A stretch of 64,000 bases of DNA from contig NZ_JAETWB010000002.1 of NCBI RefSeq assembly GCF_016773205.1, positions 186,001 to 250,000 on the forward strand, written 5' to 3'. A model generated the notes under the pieces. That model made no database searches and had not been told where the DNA came from. It saw only the letters and a program-made list of their open reading frames with translations. The stretch's first letter is position 1; each line of letters starts with the position of its first letter. Shown here piece after piece: positions 16,694-25,449 of the stretch. This DNA comes from Belnapia arida. GTDB taxonomy: Bacteria > Pseudomonadota > Alphaproteobacteria > Acetobacterales > Acetobacteraceae. The translations under genes and the position numbers were made by a program.

Positions 16694-17836
16694 CTACACG
16701 TAGCCTGGTCCCTCGATGGCCGGATGGGCGGCGAGGAAACCCTCATCCACTTCGACGCCGATGCCCGGGCCATCGAGCGGCAGCACCGTCCCGTCGCGGC
16801 TAATGCTCCAGGGCTCGCTGCCCAGCACATCGCGGAACAGGTTGTTTCTCGAGACATCCGCCTCGAAATAACCGCCATTCTCGATGGCAGCGAGGAAATG
16901 GATGGAGGCTGCCTGGTTCACACCGGTCATGGAGGAATGCGGGTTGATCGGGATCTTGAAGGCGCTGGCCATGGCCGCGATCCGCAGGGCCTCCGTGATG
17001 CCGCCGCATTTCGACAGGTCCGGCTGCCAGATGGTGATGACCCTGTCCTCCAGCACTCGGCTGAATTCGAAACGGGTGTAGTGGTTCTCTCCCGCCGCCA
17101 GCGGCGTCCGGCCATAACTCCGCGCCTGGGTGTAGAGATGATGATCGTGCGCGGGGAAGGGTTCCTCCAGCCAGCCGATGTTCAGCGCATCCATCACCGG
17201 CATCACCTGCCGCGCATCCGCGATGGAGTAGCCGGTGTTGGCGTCCGTCAGGATCGCCAGCCCATCGCCGAAGGCATTCCGCACGGCCTCCATTCGCGCG
17301 GTGTCGTCGCGCACCGTGTCGCCGATGCGCAGCTTCACGGCGCGATATCCGCTCTCGATCAGCGGCTGGGCCTCCTCGACCAGGTCGGCCGGCGGCTGGT
17401 AGCCGAGGGCGATGCCGCCGGCATAGGCGGGAACCAGGCGGCGGGCGCCACCAAGAAGCTTCCAGAGCGGCCAGCCCACCGCCTTGCCCCTGATGTCCCA
17501 CAAGGCCATGTCGATGCCCGACATCGCCATGGCGGTGCCGGCGCCCATGCCGTGGCTGCCAAGCTGGTACTTGTAGATCTTGGCCCAGATGCCGGTGGTG
17601 TCGCTCGCCTCCATCCCGAGGATGAGCTGGGAGAGGGTGGTCTCTATCAGCTTGGCGATGGCGGTATGGGCGCGGCCATGATGGCTTTCACCCCAGCCGA
17701 CCAGGCCGCTCTCGGTCGTCACCTTCACCATGACGCAGTCGCGCTTCACAGCCTGCCCGATGCCCAGCCGCACGCCACCGGATTGCGGCAGCGGGAAGGA
17801 GGTGGGATAGGCCTTGATCTCGCGGATCTTCATCAT
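16694..17836 (-). CDS. Mandelate racemase/muconate lactonizing enzyme family protein (enolase superfamily) 1
   Basis: 380 residues. The lid domain (residues 1-130) is followed by a barrel with the KxR base motif AVKLRIGD, metal ligands Asp in LTDANTGYS, Glu in GWLEEPFP and Glu in LAAGENHY, and the His of PINPHSSMTG at the position of the mandelate racemase general base. Such enzymes abstract the alpha-proton of a sugar acid and dehydrate or epimerise it. The ATG overlaps the upstream gene stop by four bases. Substrate not deducible; aldarate or aldonate dehydratase is the leading option. Confidence 0.9.
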   Translation of the reverse strand: MMKIREIKAYPTSFPLPQSGGVRLGIGQAVKRDCVMVKVTTESGLVGWGESHHGRAHTAIAKLIETTLSQLILGMEASDTTGIWAKIYKYQLGSHGMGAGTAMAMSGIDMALWDIRGKAVGWPLWKLLGGARRLVPAYAGGIALGYQPPADLVEEAQPLIESGYRAVKLRIGDTVRDDTARMEAVRNAFGDGLAILTDANTGYSIADARQVMPVMDALNIGWLEEPFPAHDHHLYTQARSYGRTPLAAGENHYTRFEFSRVLEDRVITIWQPDLSKCGGITEALRIAAMASAFKIPINPHSSMTGVNQAASIHFLAAIENGGYFEADVSRNNLFRDVLGSEPWSISRDGTVLPLDGPGIGVEVDEGFLAAHPAIEGPGYV

Positions 17837-18999
17837 TGCCTCCTGTAACGGTTCAGGAAATCTTCCTTCACTGTGATGCCAAGGCCTGGCCGGTCGGGCA
17901 CGTCCACCATGCCGTCCTGCACGGGGAAGCGCTCCTCGATCAGGTCGTGCAGCATGGGGTTGTGGCCGAGCGAGTATTCCAGGATGAAGCCCGCGCTGTT
18001 GCTGGCGGCCAGATGCAGCCCGGCAGCGAAAGCCGGGGCACCCGACCAGAGATGCGGTGCCAGGCGCAGATTGAAGGCGCTGGCGATGGCGCCGATCCGC
18101 ACGCCTTCGGTGATGCCGCCGGCGATGGCGAGGTCTGGCTGCAGCACATCGGCCGCACGCAGCTCCGCCAATTCACGGAAGTCGTGCCGGGTGAACTCGC
18201 TCTCGCCGCTGCTGATGGGCACGGCGCTGGCGCGGCGCACCTCCGCCTGGCCCTGCTTGTCGTCCGCTGTCACCGGTTCCTCGAACCAGAGCAGGTCACA
18301 ATCCTCCACCATGCGGCAGAAGGCCTTGGCCTCCGCCACGGTCCAGGTGCCATGTGCATCGGCGGCGAGACCGATTTCAGGGCCGAGCGCCCGGCGCGCT
18401 GCCCGCACCCGTGCGGCGGAGCGGGCAACCGGCCCATCCATCGAGCCGACCCGCATCTTCACCGCGTGAAAGCCGCCCTTGTCGATATAACCGAGGAGCT
18501 GTTCGCCGATCTTGTTCTCATCGGCCCAGCCGCCGGAGGCATAGGCCGGCATGCGTTCCGCCCGCCGGCCACCGAGAAGCCGCCAGACCGGTGCGCCGAG
18601 CGACTTGCCCAGAATGTCCCAAAGGGCGATGTCGATGCCCGCGATGGCACTGATCGACAACCCCCGCCGCCCGAGCGCCGGGAAGACATGGCCGCGGTCG
18701 ATCGCAAAGCCCTGCCGCGGCATGTTGTACAGCACATCCCAGAGCCGCGAGATGTCACGCGGGTCCTCGCCCGTCAGCTGCGGCGCAAGATCCTGGTTGA
18801 TGATGGCGGCCAGCCCGGCGCAGGCCGCTGTGCTGGCCACACCTGCCTTGGCCTCGCCCCAGCCGGTGATGCCGGCATCCGTCTCCACCTGGACGATGAC
18901 GCTGTCGAAGGTCGGCTGCTTGCCGAAATCGGAAAGGTGCTGACGCTCCGGTGGGATCGGCACCTGAACCCAGCTGGCCTCGACGCGGGTGATCCTCAC
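17833..18999 (-). CDS. Mandelate racemase/muconate lactonizing enzyme family protein (enolase superfamily) 2
   Basis: 388 residues, starting at a GTG that overlaps the stop of the upstream dehydrogenase (GTGA). Barrel landmarks: AVKMRVGS (KxR), metal ligands Asp in LAADAHGTW, Glu in LWFEEPV and Glu in ISSGESEF, and His in LAPHLWSG. The lid begins MRITRVEASWVQVPIPPERQHLSDFG. Its sequence is clearly different from the first and third enolase-type genes of the operon, so the three are not recent duplicates and probably handle different isomers or steps. Confidence 0.9.
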   Translation of the reverse strand: MRITRVEASWVQVPIPPERQHLSDFGKQPTFDSVIVQVETDAGITGWGEAKAGVASTAACAGLAAIINQDLAPQLTGEDPRDISRLWDVLYNMPRQGFAIDRGHVFPALGRRGLSISAIAGIDIALWDILGKSLGAPVWRLLGGRRAERMPAYASGGWADENKIGEQLLGYIDKGGFHAVKMRVGSMDGPVARSAARVRAARRALGPEIGLAADAHGTWTVAEAKAFCRMVEDCDLLWFEEPVTADDKQGQAEVRRASAVPISSGESEFTRHDFRELAELRAADVLQPDLAIAGGITEGVRIGAIASAFNLRLAPHLWSGAPAFAAGLHLAASNSAGFILEYSLGHNPMLHDLIEERFPVQDGMVDVPDRPGLGITVKEDFLNRYRRQ

Positions 19000-19985
19000 A
19001 GGCCAAGCTCCCGGCGGCGGGTCTGGTATGCGTCCCAGGCTTCCGGATTGATGAGGTTGGCCGGCCGCCCGCCGCGCAGCACCCGCACCACGTCCTCTGC
19101 CGCGACCTGGCTCATGCGCGCCGCACTCTCGCGCGAGAGGCCGGCGACATGCGGCGAGAGGACGACATTGGGAAAATCGCGCAGCGGATGGCCTGCCGCG
19201 AGCGGCTGCACGGCGTAGACATCCAGCGCCGCGCCGCCGATGCGGCCTGCCGACAACGCCTCGACCAGCGCCTCCTCCTCGACCACCGCACCGCGCGAGA
19301 CATTCATCAGCCAGGCAGTCGGCTTCATGCGGCCGATCAGTGCGGCCGAGGCCAGCCCCTTGGTTTCCGGGGTCAAGGGGCAGGCGAGGGCGATGAAGTC
19401 GCTCTCAGCGAAGAGGTTTGGCAGCGCCGCATACTCGACAAAACCCGGCAGCGCCTCCCGCCTCCGCTGGAAGCCCAAGACCCGCATGCGGAAGCCGTGA
19501 TGCGCGATCTCCGCCAGTCGCGTTCCGATGGCGCCGACGCCGACGATGCCGAGGGTCCGGCCGCGCAGCTCGGTAGCGCTGCTGGCCAGGGCGCGGCCGC
19601 TCTTCCAACCCTCCGTGAGGTGGAGCCGGTGCATCGTTTCCAGCTGCCGTGCTGCGGCAAGCATCTGGGCGACGACGAATTCGGCAACTGCATCGGCATT
19701 GGCGCCCGGCACATTGGTCACCAGCACACCATGCGCCGTGCAGTCGGCTACCGGGATCAGGTCCACGCCGACCCCATGCCGCGCGGCGACCAACAGCCTT
19801 GGGCAGGAAGCGGCCAGGTCGTCGGGCAACTTCTGCCGCACGATGACAGCCGAGGCTGCGCGGCAAAGGGCGCGGAGTTGGTCGTGGCTTTGTTCGCCAC
19901 CGGGGCCTTCGATCACCTCCAGCCCTGCCTCGCGCAGCACTGCCATGCCCACGGGTTCGATCGGCTCGGTTAATGCAACCTTCAT
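18996..19985 (-). CDS. D-2-hydroxyacid dehydrogenase (NAD-dependent)
   Basis: 329 residues. The family pattern is complete: AARHGVGVDLIPVADC, the NAD-binding segment LGIVGVGAIGTRLAEIA, FAESDFIALACPLTPETKGL, MNVSRGAVVEEEALVEAL with the substrate-binding Arg, the Glu region AALDVYAVQPL and the catalytic His in VLSPHVAGLS. It reduces or oxidises a 2-keto/2-hydroxy acid. The start at 19985 lies one base after the stop of the third enolase-type gene and the stop overlaps the next gene, so it is co-translated. It fits reduction of a 2-keto-3-deoxy acid or hydroxypyruvate made by the neighbouring dehydratases. Confidence 0.9.
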   Translation of the reverse strand: MKVALTEPIEPVGMAVLREAGLEVIEGPGGEQSHDQLRALCRAASAVIVRQKLPDDLAASCPRLLVAARHGVGVDLIPVADCTAHGVLVTNVPGANADAVAEFVVAQMLAAARQLETMHRLHLTEGWKSGRALASSATELRGRTLGIVGVGAIGTRLAEIAHHGFRMRVLGFQRRREALPGFVEYAALPNLFAESDFIALACPLTPETKGLASAALIGRMKPTAWLMNVSRGAVVEEEALVEALSAGRIGGAALDVYAVQPLAAGHPLRDFPNVVLSPHVAGLSRESAARMSQVAAEDVVRVLRGGRPANLINPEAWDAYQTRRRELGL

Positions 19986-19986
19986 T

Positions 19987-21126
19987 CTATGCCACCTTGA
20001 AGCGGGCCAGAACCTCGCGGTCGATCTCGATGCCGAGGCCCGGGCCCTCCGGCACGGCGACGACCCCGTGCTTCTGCTCGATTGGCAGGGTCGCCAGCAG
20101 GTCGCGCAATGGGTTCGGCGTCTGCTCGAATTCCAGCATGGGCGGCACGGGACGGAAGGCCGGCGGCTGATCCGGCAGGGTCGCCAGGAACTGCACCGTG
20201 GCGGCGAGACCAATTGCGCTGCCCCAGGCATGCGGCACGCATTCCACGCCGAAGGCCGAGGCCAGCGTTGCGATTTTCCGCATCTCCGAAATCCCGCCGG
20301 CGGCGCAGACATCGGGCTGGACAATATCCATGGCCTTTTTCGCGATCACGTCGCGGAAGCCGAAGCGGGTAAAATCATTTTCCCCGCCTGCGACCGCCAG
20401 GTCGAGCGCGCGCGTGACCTCGACATAGCCGTCATGGTCTTCTGGGCTGATCGGCTCCTCGAACCAGAGGAGATCCAGCGGCTCCAGCATGCGGCCGAGA
20501 CGGATCGCCTGCGGGACGGAGAAGCAGTGATTGGCGTCCACCGCGAGGCCGATCTCCGGCCCGATCGCCTCCCGCACCGCCGCCACGCGCCGCAAGTCCA
20601 GTTTCGGATCGCCGAGGCCGATCTTCATCTTGATGGCGCGGAAGCCCTGCGCCTTGTACTCCAGCGCTTCCTCCACCGCATCCTCGACCAACCGGTCCAT
20701 GTCGATGAAGTAGAGGCCGGTTGCATAGGCCTGAACCTGCTTGCGATAGGCCCCGCCGATAAGCTTGTGGATCGGCTTGCCCGTGGCCCGCCCCATCAGG
20801 TCCCAGAGCGCGATGTCGATGCCCGAGAGCGCCGTGATGGAGAAGCCCTGTGCCCCGTAATCCTTGATGCGGTTGTAGAGGTCTTCCCAGACGACCTCCA
20901 CGTCGAAGGGATCGCGGCCGACCACGCGCGGGGCATACTGCGTCTCGATCAGGGTCTTGTTGACAGCGGCCGGGCCGTAGCACTCGCCCCAGCCGGTCAG
21001 CCCGTCATCGGTCGTCACCTCGACGATGCAGGAGGAACGCGTGCTGTAGAGCCAGCCCCGCGCCGAGGTGAAGGGTTTCTCTACCTTGGACTGCAGGATA
21101 TGGCAGGTGATCTTGTCGATCTTCAT
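19987..21126 (-). CDS. Mandelate racemase/muconate lactonizing enzyme family protein (enolase superfamily) 3
   Basis: 379 residues. Barrel motifs: AIKMKIGL (the full KxK of mandelate-racemase-type members), Asp in LAVDANHCFS, Glu in LLWFEEPIS, Glu in VAGGENDF, and the general-base His in VECVPHAWGS. First gene of the operon, with GGAGGG ahead of the ATG at 21126. The KxK plus His arrangement permits two-base chemistry (racemisation/epimerisation or dehydration). Closest in character to galactonate/gluconate dehydratase-like or D-galactarolactone-type members; not resolvable by eye. Confidence 0.9.
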   Translation of the reverse strand: MKIDKITCHILQSKVEKPFTSARGWLYSTRSSCIVEVTTDDGLTGWGECYGPAAVNKTLIETQYAPRVVGRDPFDVEVVWEDLYNRIKDYGAQGFSITALSGIDIALWDLMGRATGKPIHKLIGGAYRKQVQAYATGLYFIDMDRLVEDAVEEALEYKAQGFRAIKMKIGLGDPKLDLRRVAAVREAIGPEIGLAVDANHCFSVPQAIRLGRMLEPLDLLWFEEPISPEDHDGYVEVTRALDLAVAGGENDFTRFGFRDVIAKKAMDIVQPDVCAAGGISEMRKIATLASAFGVECVPHAWGSAIGLAATVQFLATLPDQPPAFRPVPPMLEFEQTPNPLRDLLATLPIEQKHGVVAVPEGPGLGIEIDREVLARFKVA

Positions 21127-21315
21127 GCGGACGCCCTCCCAGGCGCAGTTCCGGGAAGGCTGCCATGGGGGGGCGCCGCCTGTCACCCTCGCGCTTGAGT
21201 GCCGGCTCTAGAGACGGAATGGCCCGATTGGGAGCCGACGGACAGCGCCCGCACAAGGGCTGCGCGGTTCGCTGGGCCGCGCTGGTGCGGGAGGTGGGTT
21301 GGGTCGCGCCGGGGC

Positions 21316-21546
21316 CACTCGGGGGCGGACCGGCGCTCGGCGCAGATCGAGGTCCACGCAGTGCTGACCTTCGCCTTGTTGGCCAGAAATCTGACATGAC
21401 GCTGCGGGATCCAGGCCGAGGCGCAGCCCGATCTCGACCCCGACCGTTTGGTATTGATGGATGAAAGCTGGGCCTCGACCAACATGGCCTGCACCGACAG
21501 CCGGGCACCCCGGAGCGAGCGCCAGCAGGCCTCTCGTGCCAGCCGG
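21316..21546 (+). mobile_element. IS630-family transposase remnant (internally deleted)
   Basis: One plus-strand frame reads DRRSAQIEVHAVLTFALLARNLT, resembling the N-terminal IS630 segment (RIEAHAALILALLAEQPDLTL). After a TGA it continues GIQAEAQPDLDPDRLVLMDESWASTNMA and APRSER, which is the IS630 DDE segment LDPERLVFIDETW-x-KTNMAPLRGWAPRG including the second catalytic Asp. About 80-100 residues that should separate them are gone while the frame is kept, so this is a deletion derivative. No terminal inverted repeats were identified with confidence. Confidence 0.75.
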
Positions 21547-21743
21547 GTGTGCCAAGTGCTTCGCCGCTGCCGGCTGTAGCGCAGACAGATAGGAAAACGC
21601 TCTAGCCCGGCCAGCGCAACAGGTGCTGCAGGCCTTGTCTCCCTTTGGCACCCTCGGTTCCGACCGAAGCTGTTGGGATGTCGGCCTGGGTTAGCCTTCC
21701 GTGCCCCCGAATTTAGCCCAAGCGCGAGGGCGACCACCATTTC

Positions 21744-21818
21744 CCGTAAGCTGTCAATTTTTGAAATACACCGCAACATGTTGAAAATGCTGCGTTCTCA
21801 AACAGAGACAGCTTATGG
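21744..21818. repeat. 75-base element with 12-base inverted ends
   Basis: CCGTAAGCTGTC (21744-21755) and GACAGCTTATGG (21807-21818) are inverted repeats matching at 11 of 12 positions. The interior contains a perfect 10-base palindrome, CAACATGTTG, at 21774-21783. The segment is A+T-rich compared with its surroundings. It could be a solo insertion-element end pair or a regulatory site; it lies near an IS630 remnant. Confidence 0.55.
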
Positions 21819-21848
21819 GTAAACGCATACGCCGCCCTCACCCTTCGG

Positions 21849-23264
21849 TCAGGTGCGTCCGTAGGTGTCCTCGAGGCGGACGATGTCGTCCTCGCCGAGA
21901 TAGGAGCCGACCTGCACCTCGATGAGCGTCAGCGGGATCATCCCCGGATTCTCCATCCGATGGACGCAGCCGAGCGGCAGGTAGATGCTCTCGTTCTCGC
22001 GCAGCATGATGTTCTCGCCGTCGCGGTGGACGATCGCGGTGCCATGCACCACCACCCAGTGCTCGGCGCGGTGGAAGTGCTTCTGCAGCGAGAGCTTCTG
22101 TCCCGGCCGGACCTGGATGCGCTTGACTTGGAAGCGGTCGCCCTGGATCAGCCCCTCATAGTTGCCCCAGGGGCGGTAGACGCGGCGATGCTCCGTGGCC
22201 TCCTTCTGCCCGCTGCGGCGAAGCTGGTCGACCAGCCGCTTCACGTCCTGCGCCCGGTCCCGCGGCATGGCGAGCACCGCGTCATCGGTGGTGACGATGA
22301 CGACATCCTTCAGCCCGACCACGCCGGTGAGGATGCCCTCCGACCGCACCAGGCAGCCCTCGGCATCGACCAGCGAGACCGGCCCGCTGACGACATTGCC
22401 GCGCCCGTCCTTCTCGCCGACCTCCCAGAGCGCCGCCCAGGAGCCGAGGTCGGACCAGCCGATGTCCGCCGGCACCACCGCGGCGAGCGAGGTCTTCTCC
22501 ATCACCGCATAGTCGATGGAGATGGCCGGCGCCGCGCCGAAGGCCTGGGCGCCTAGGCGGACGAAGTCGAGATCCCGCTTCGCCTCGGCTATGGCGGCGG
22601 TGACGCTGCGGACCACCTCGGGGGCAAAGCGCTCCAGTTCGGCGAGCAGCGTCGCGGCGGTGGCGACGAACATGCCGCTGTTCCAGAGGTGCCGGCCATC
22701 GGCGAGCAGGTCGGCCGCCTTGGCCGCGTCCGGCTTCTCGATGAAGCGCTCGAGCCGCATGACGCCCGGCGCCTCGGCCAGTTCGGCGCCCGGCTCGATA
22801 TAGCCATAGCCGGTCTCCGGCGCGGTCGGCCGCATGCCGAAGGTGACGATGCGCCCGGCCTGCGCCGCGACGACGGCCCTGGCCAAGGCGGCGTGCAGCG
22901 CCGGCACATCGGTGATGGCCGCGTCCGCCGCCTTCACCCAGATCACGTCCTCCGGCGATTGCTCGGCCACCAGCAGCGCGGCGGCGGCAATGGCCGGGGC
23001 GCTGTTCCGCCCTGCCGGTTCCAGCAGGATGCGGGCGCCCTCGACCTTCGCCTCGCGCAGCTGCTCGGCAACGAGGAAGCGGTGCGCCTCGTTGCAGACC
23101 ACGACGGCCGGCGCGAACTCCGCACCCATGGCCCGGCCCGCCGTCTGCTGGAGCATGGTCTCGCTGCCGAGCAGCGGCCAGAATTGCTTCGGGTACCCCT
23201 CGCGCGAGAGCGGCCAGAGCCGCGTCCCCGTTCCGCCTGACAAGATCACCGGCACGATCGCCAC
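21849..23264 (-). CDS. manC: Mannose-1-phosphate guanylyltransferase / mannose-6-phosphate isomerase
   Basis: 471 residues, the usual bifunctional length. The nucleotidyltransferase signature is LSGGTGTRLWPLSREGYPKQFWPL at residues 8-31, followed by RLERFIEKPD and YAVMEKTSLAAVVPADIGWSDLGSW. The C-terminal cupin (about 350-471) has VKRIQVRPGQKLSLQKHFHRAEHWVVVHGTA and the closing strand IPLTLIEVQVGSYLGEDDIVRLEDTYGR. It makes GDP-mannose for exopolysaccharide or LPS. It lies 63 bases behind the response regulator gene and downstream of a glycosyltransferase gene, which fits a polysaccharide role. Confidence 0.93.
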   Translation of the reverse strand: MAIVPVILSGGTGTRLWPLSREGYPKQFWPLLGSETMLQQTAGRAMGAEFAPAVVVCNEAHRFLVAEQLREAKVEGARILLEPAGRNSAPAIAAAALLVAEQSPEDVIWVKAADAAITDVPALHAALARAVVAAQAGRIVTFGMRPTAPETGYGYIEPGAELAEAPGVMRLERFIEKPDAAKAADLLADGRHLWNSGMFVATAATLLAELERFAPEVVRSVTAAIAEAKRDLDFVRLGAQAFGAAPAISIDYAVMEKTSLAAVVPADIGWSDLGSWAALWEVGEKDGRGNVVSGPVSLVDAEGCLVRSEGILTGVVGLKDVVIVTTDDAVLAMPRDRAQDVKRLVDQLRRSGQKEATEHRRVYRPWGNYEGLIQGDRFQVKRIQVRPGQKLSLQKHFHRAEHWVVVHGTAIVHRDGENIMLRENESIYLPLGCVHRMENPGMIPLTLIEVQVGSYLGEDDIVRLEDTYGRT

Positions 23265-23327
23265 AATGCTTCTCCGTCGTGTTTACGGCGGCCTACACCG
23301 GAAAGATGGCGGGAAACAGGGCGAAGA

Positions 23328-24038
23328 TCAGGCGACCCTGCGGCCGCAATCGGCGAAGCCGGCGAACATGTAGCCGGCGCCGCGGACGGTCTTGATGCAG
23401 TCCTGCTGGGTCAGGCCGAGCTTGCGGCGCAGCCGGAGCACGAGATTGTCAACCGTCCGGTCCTCGGCGCGGAAGGGGCGGCGGAAGACGGCGCGGGCAA
23501 CGGCATCCCGGCTGATCGGCTTGCCGCGATGCTCGACCAGCAGGCACATCAGGTCGTACTCGGCGGTGGTGAGGGCGCATTCCGACCCGTCCGGCCGCAG
23601 CAATTGCCGCCGTTGGGGGATCAGGCGCCAGCCATCGACGCCGATTGCCGGCTCGGCCTGTACCGTGCCCCATTCGCCCCGCCGCAGCACGGCCCGGATG
23701 CGGGCCAGCAGGGCGTGCGGCGCCAGATCGCGGTCCACCAGGTCGTCGGCGCCGGCCTCCAGCACCACGATCTCGCTGAGGTCGTCGCCGCGCTGGGCGA
23801 GCATGATGCAGGGGATGATGGAAATCTCGCGAATGCGCCGGAGGGTCTGCAACGCGCTGGCCGGCTTGTCCCCCTCGCCGAGGAGGATGACGCTCGGCGG
23901 CCGGTTCTGCAGGCGCGCCAGCAACGGCTTCGGGTCCTGATGCACCTCGACCGGAAAGCCATGCTGATCGAAGAAACTGGCCAGTCTTCGGCCAAAGCCG
24001 GCGTCCGTTTCGATGATTCCGAGACCCTGCTGTTCCAT
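23328..24038 (-). CDS. OmpR-type response regulator with a non-canonical receiver
   Basis: 236 residues. The C-terminal winged helix is well conserved (LTTAEYDLMCLLVEHRGKPISRDAVARAVF, RTVDNLVLRLRRKLG, IKTVRGAGYMFAG). The receiver fold is recognisable (ETDAGF, GADDLVDRDLAPHALLARIRAVLRR), but the phosphoacceptor Asp is replaced: the strand reads SVILLGEGD, with Gly54 where Asp is expected. The conserved Lys before the last helix is also absent (VDRD instead of x-K-P-F). It is therefore likely phosphorylation-independent. No cognate kinase is adjacent; the gene is between a glycosyltransferase and manC, its likely targets. Confidence 0.88.
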   Translation of the reverse strand: MEQQGLGIIETDAGFGRRLASFFDQHGFPVEVHQDPKPLLARLQNRPPSVILLGEGDKPASALQTLRRIREISIIPCIMLAQRGDDLSEIVVLEAGADDLVDRDLAPHALLARIRAVLRRGEWGTVQAEPAIGVDGWRLIPQRRQLLRPDGSECALTTAEYDLMCLLVEHRGKPISRDAVARAVFRRPFRAEDRTVDNLVLRLRRKLGLTQQDCIKTVRGAGYMFAGFADCGRRVA

Positions 24039-24133
24039 GCCAATCCCCTACGGCATTCCCGGAGCCGCCAGCGACCTCGGCCGTCAATCAGCGATTGATG
24101 CAACGCCATAGTGTGCAGCGCAGCACGATTTGT

Positions 24134-24155
24134 CACCCGGAAATCGTATTCCGGG
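24134..24155. terminator. Hairpin between glycosyltransferase and response regulator genes
   Basis: ACCCGGAA (24134-24141) and TTCCGGGT (24148-24155) form a perfect 8-base stem with a 6-base loop. There is no long U run on the minus strand, so it could be a weak terminator or mRNA-stability element downstream of the glycosyltransferase gene. Confidence 0.5.
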
Positions 24156-24210
24156 TTTCCTCAATGGACTGTTACCGAACCCGGGGTTGAGCAGAGATTT
24201 GTAAATGAAG

Positions 24211-25449
24211 TTATGGCAAGGTTGGCCGCCGACCCGCGGCGACGGCATCGATGAGCGCCAGGTGCTGCGGCAGGCAGACACTGTCGAGATCGTAATGATC
24301 AACCACGGTGCGCCGCGCCGCTTCCCGCAGCGGCGCATGGGCCGCCGGGTCCTCAAGCGCCCGCACCACCGCCTCCGCCACCTGGTCCGGCGAGAAGAAA
24401 TCGACCAGCAGCCCGTTCCGCCCGTGCTCGATCACCTCCTGCACCGGGGCGGTGGCGGAGCCGATGACCAGGCAGCCGAGCGACATGCTCTCCAGCATCG
24501 ACCAGGACAGGACGAAAGGGTAGGTCAGGTAGACATGGGCCATGCTGAGGCTGAGCAGGCCAAGCAGCGTCTCATGCGGCACCTTGCCGGTGAAATGCAC
24601 CCGCGAGAGGTCCAGCCGGTCGCCGAGCTCGGCCAGCAGCACCGCCTTCCAGCTCTCGCCCTCGCGCGGCTTGCTGCCGTAATGCGGGTCGTCCCCGCCG
24701 ACCAGCACGATCTGCGCCGCCGGCCGCCGCGCCAGGATCTCCGGCAGGGCGCGCATGAAGACATGGAAGCCGCGATAGGGCTCAAGCCCGCGCGCGACGA
24801 AGGTCACCACTTCATCCCCCTCGGCCAGGGTGCAGCCATCGGCCAGGGTGATCCGCACCCCCTTCCGGCGGCGGATTGCGTGGGTATCCACCCCCTCATG
24901 CACCACCGAGATGCGCTCGCGGGCCCAGTCGGGGAAGCGGCTGGCCTGCCATTGCGTCGGCGTCTGCCCCCAATCCGCCACCTGCAGCGAGACCAGGTGG
25001 TTGGCGTTGAGGATGCGCACCCGGCAGGCATCGTCCATCGAGACCTGCCCCGGCGGGTCGAAGCCGACATCGGCGCCGGTCGAGTGGTAGTAGAATTCCC
25101 AGTAGTAGAGCAGCTTCGTCTCCGGCCAGACGTCGCGGAGGAAGAGCCCCTCCCCCCAGCCGGGATGGCAGCAGACGATGTCCGGGGTGAAGCCCCGCTC
25201 CTTCAGGGTGATCGCCGCCCGCGCCGCCTGCTGGCCGCGATAGACCGCGTTCTCGAAGCGCCGGACATAGCGGTGCGTCTCCTTCGCCCCCGCATGCGGC
25301 GCCTTGTAGCGGAGGTGCTGGACGCCCGGCAGCGGCTCCCCGGCATTCTCCCCGAGGCCGATCACCTGCATCCCCGGCCGCCGGGCCAGCGCGCGGGCGA
25401 CATGGCGGTACTGCGCCGGGAAATTCTGGTGGACGAAGAGCACGCGCAT
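24211..25449 (-). CDS. Glycosyltransferase family 4 protein
   Basis: 412 residues. The N-terminal Rossmann half starts MRVLFVHQNFPAQYRHVARAL. The C-terminal half contains the GT4 nucleotide-sugar pattern: VTFVARGLEPYRGFHVFMRALPEIL, QIVLVGGDDPHYGS, VHFTGKVPHETLLGLLSLSMAHVYLTYPFVLSWSMLESMSLGCLVIGSAT. The Glu-x7-Glu region appears as SWSMLESMSLG, then PVQEVIEHGRNGLLVDFFSP. A retaining GT-B transferase for surface polysaccharide is likely; the donor is unknown, though GDP-mannose from the manC gene in the same direction is a natural candidate. The start at 25449 was chosen because the fold begins there. Confidence 0.9.
   Translation of the reverse strand: MRVLFVHQNFPAQYRHVARALARRPGMQVIGLGENAGEPLPGVQHLRYKAPHAGAKETHRYVRRFENAVYRGQQAARAAITLKERGFTPDIVCCHPGWGEGLFLRDVWPETKLLYYWEFYYHSTGADVGFDPPGQVSMDDACRVRILNANHLVSLQVADWGQTPTQWQASRFPDWARERISVVHEGVDTHAIRRRKGVRITLADGCTLAEGDEVVTFVARGLEPYRGFHVFMRALPEILARRPAAQIVLVGGDDPHYGSKPREGESWKAVLLAELGDRLDLSRVHFTGKVPHETLLGLLSLSMAHVYLTYPFVLSWSMLESMSLGCLVIGSATAPVQEVIEHGRNGLLVDFFSPDQVAEAVVRALEDPAAHAPLREAARRTVVDHYDLDSVCLPQHLALIDAVAAGRRPTLP

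Larger units (their letters stand above)
21127..21848. other. Gene-free stretch holding an IS remnant and a palindrome
   Basis: 720 bases between manC and the sugar-acid operon with no intact gene. It contains the IS630 remnant at 21316-21546 and the inverted repeat at 21744-21818, which lies in an A+T-richer patch. The operon promoter is expected between 21127 and about 21300, but I cannot point to convincing -35/-10 boxes. Confidence 0.6.

Noticed and set aside
21744-21818. Reading the inverted repeat as an intrinsic terminator of manC
   Set aside because: The arms are 51 bases apart with no U run, so it would not fold fast enough to terminate.
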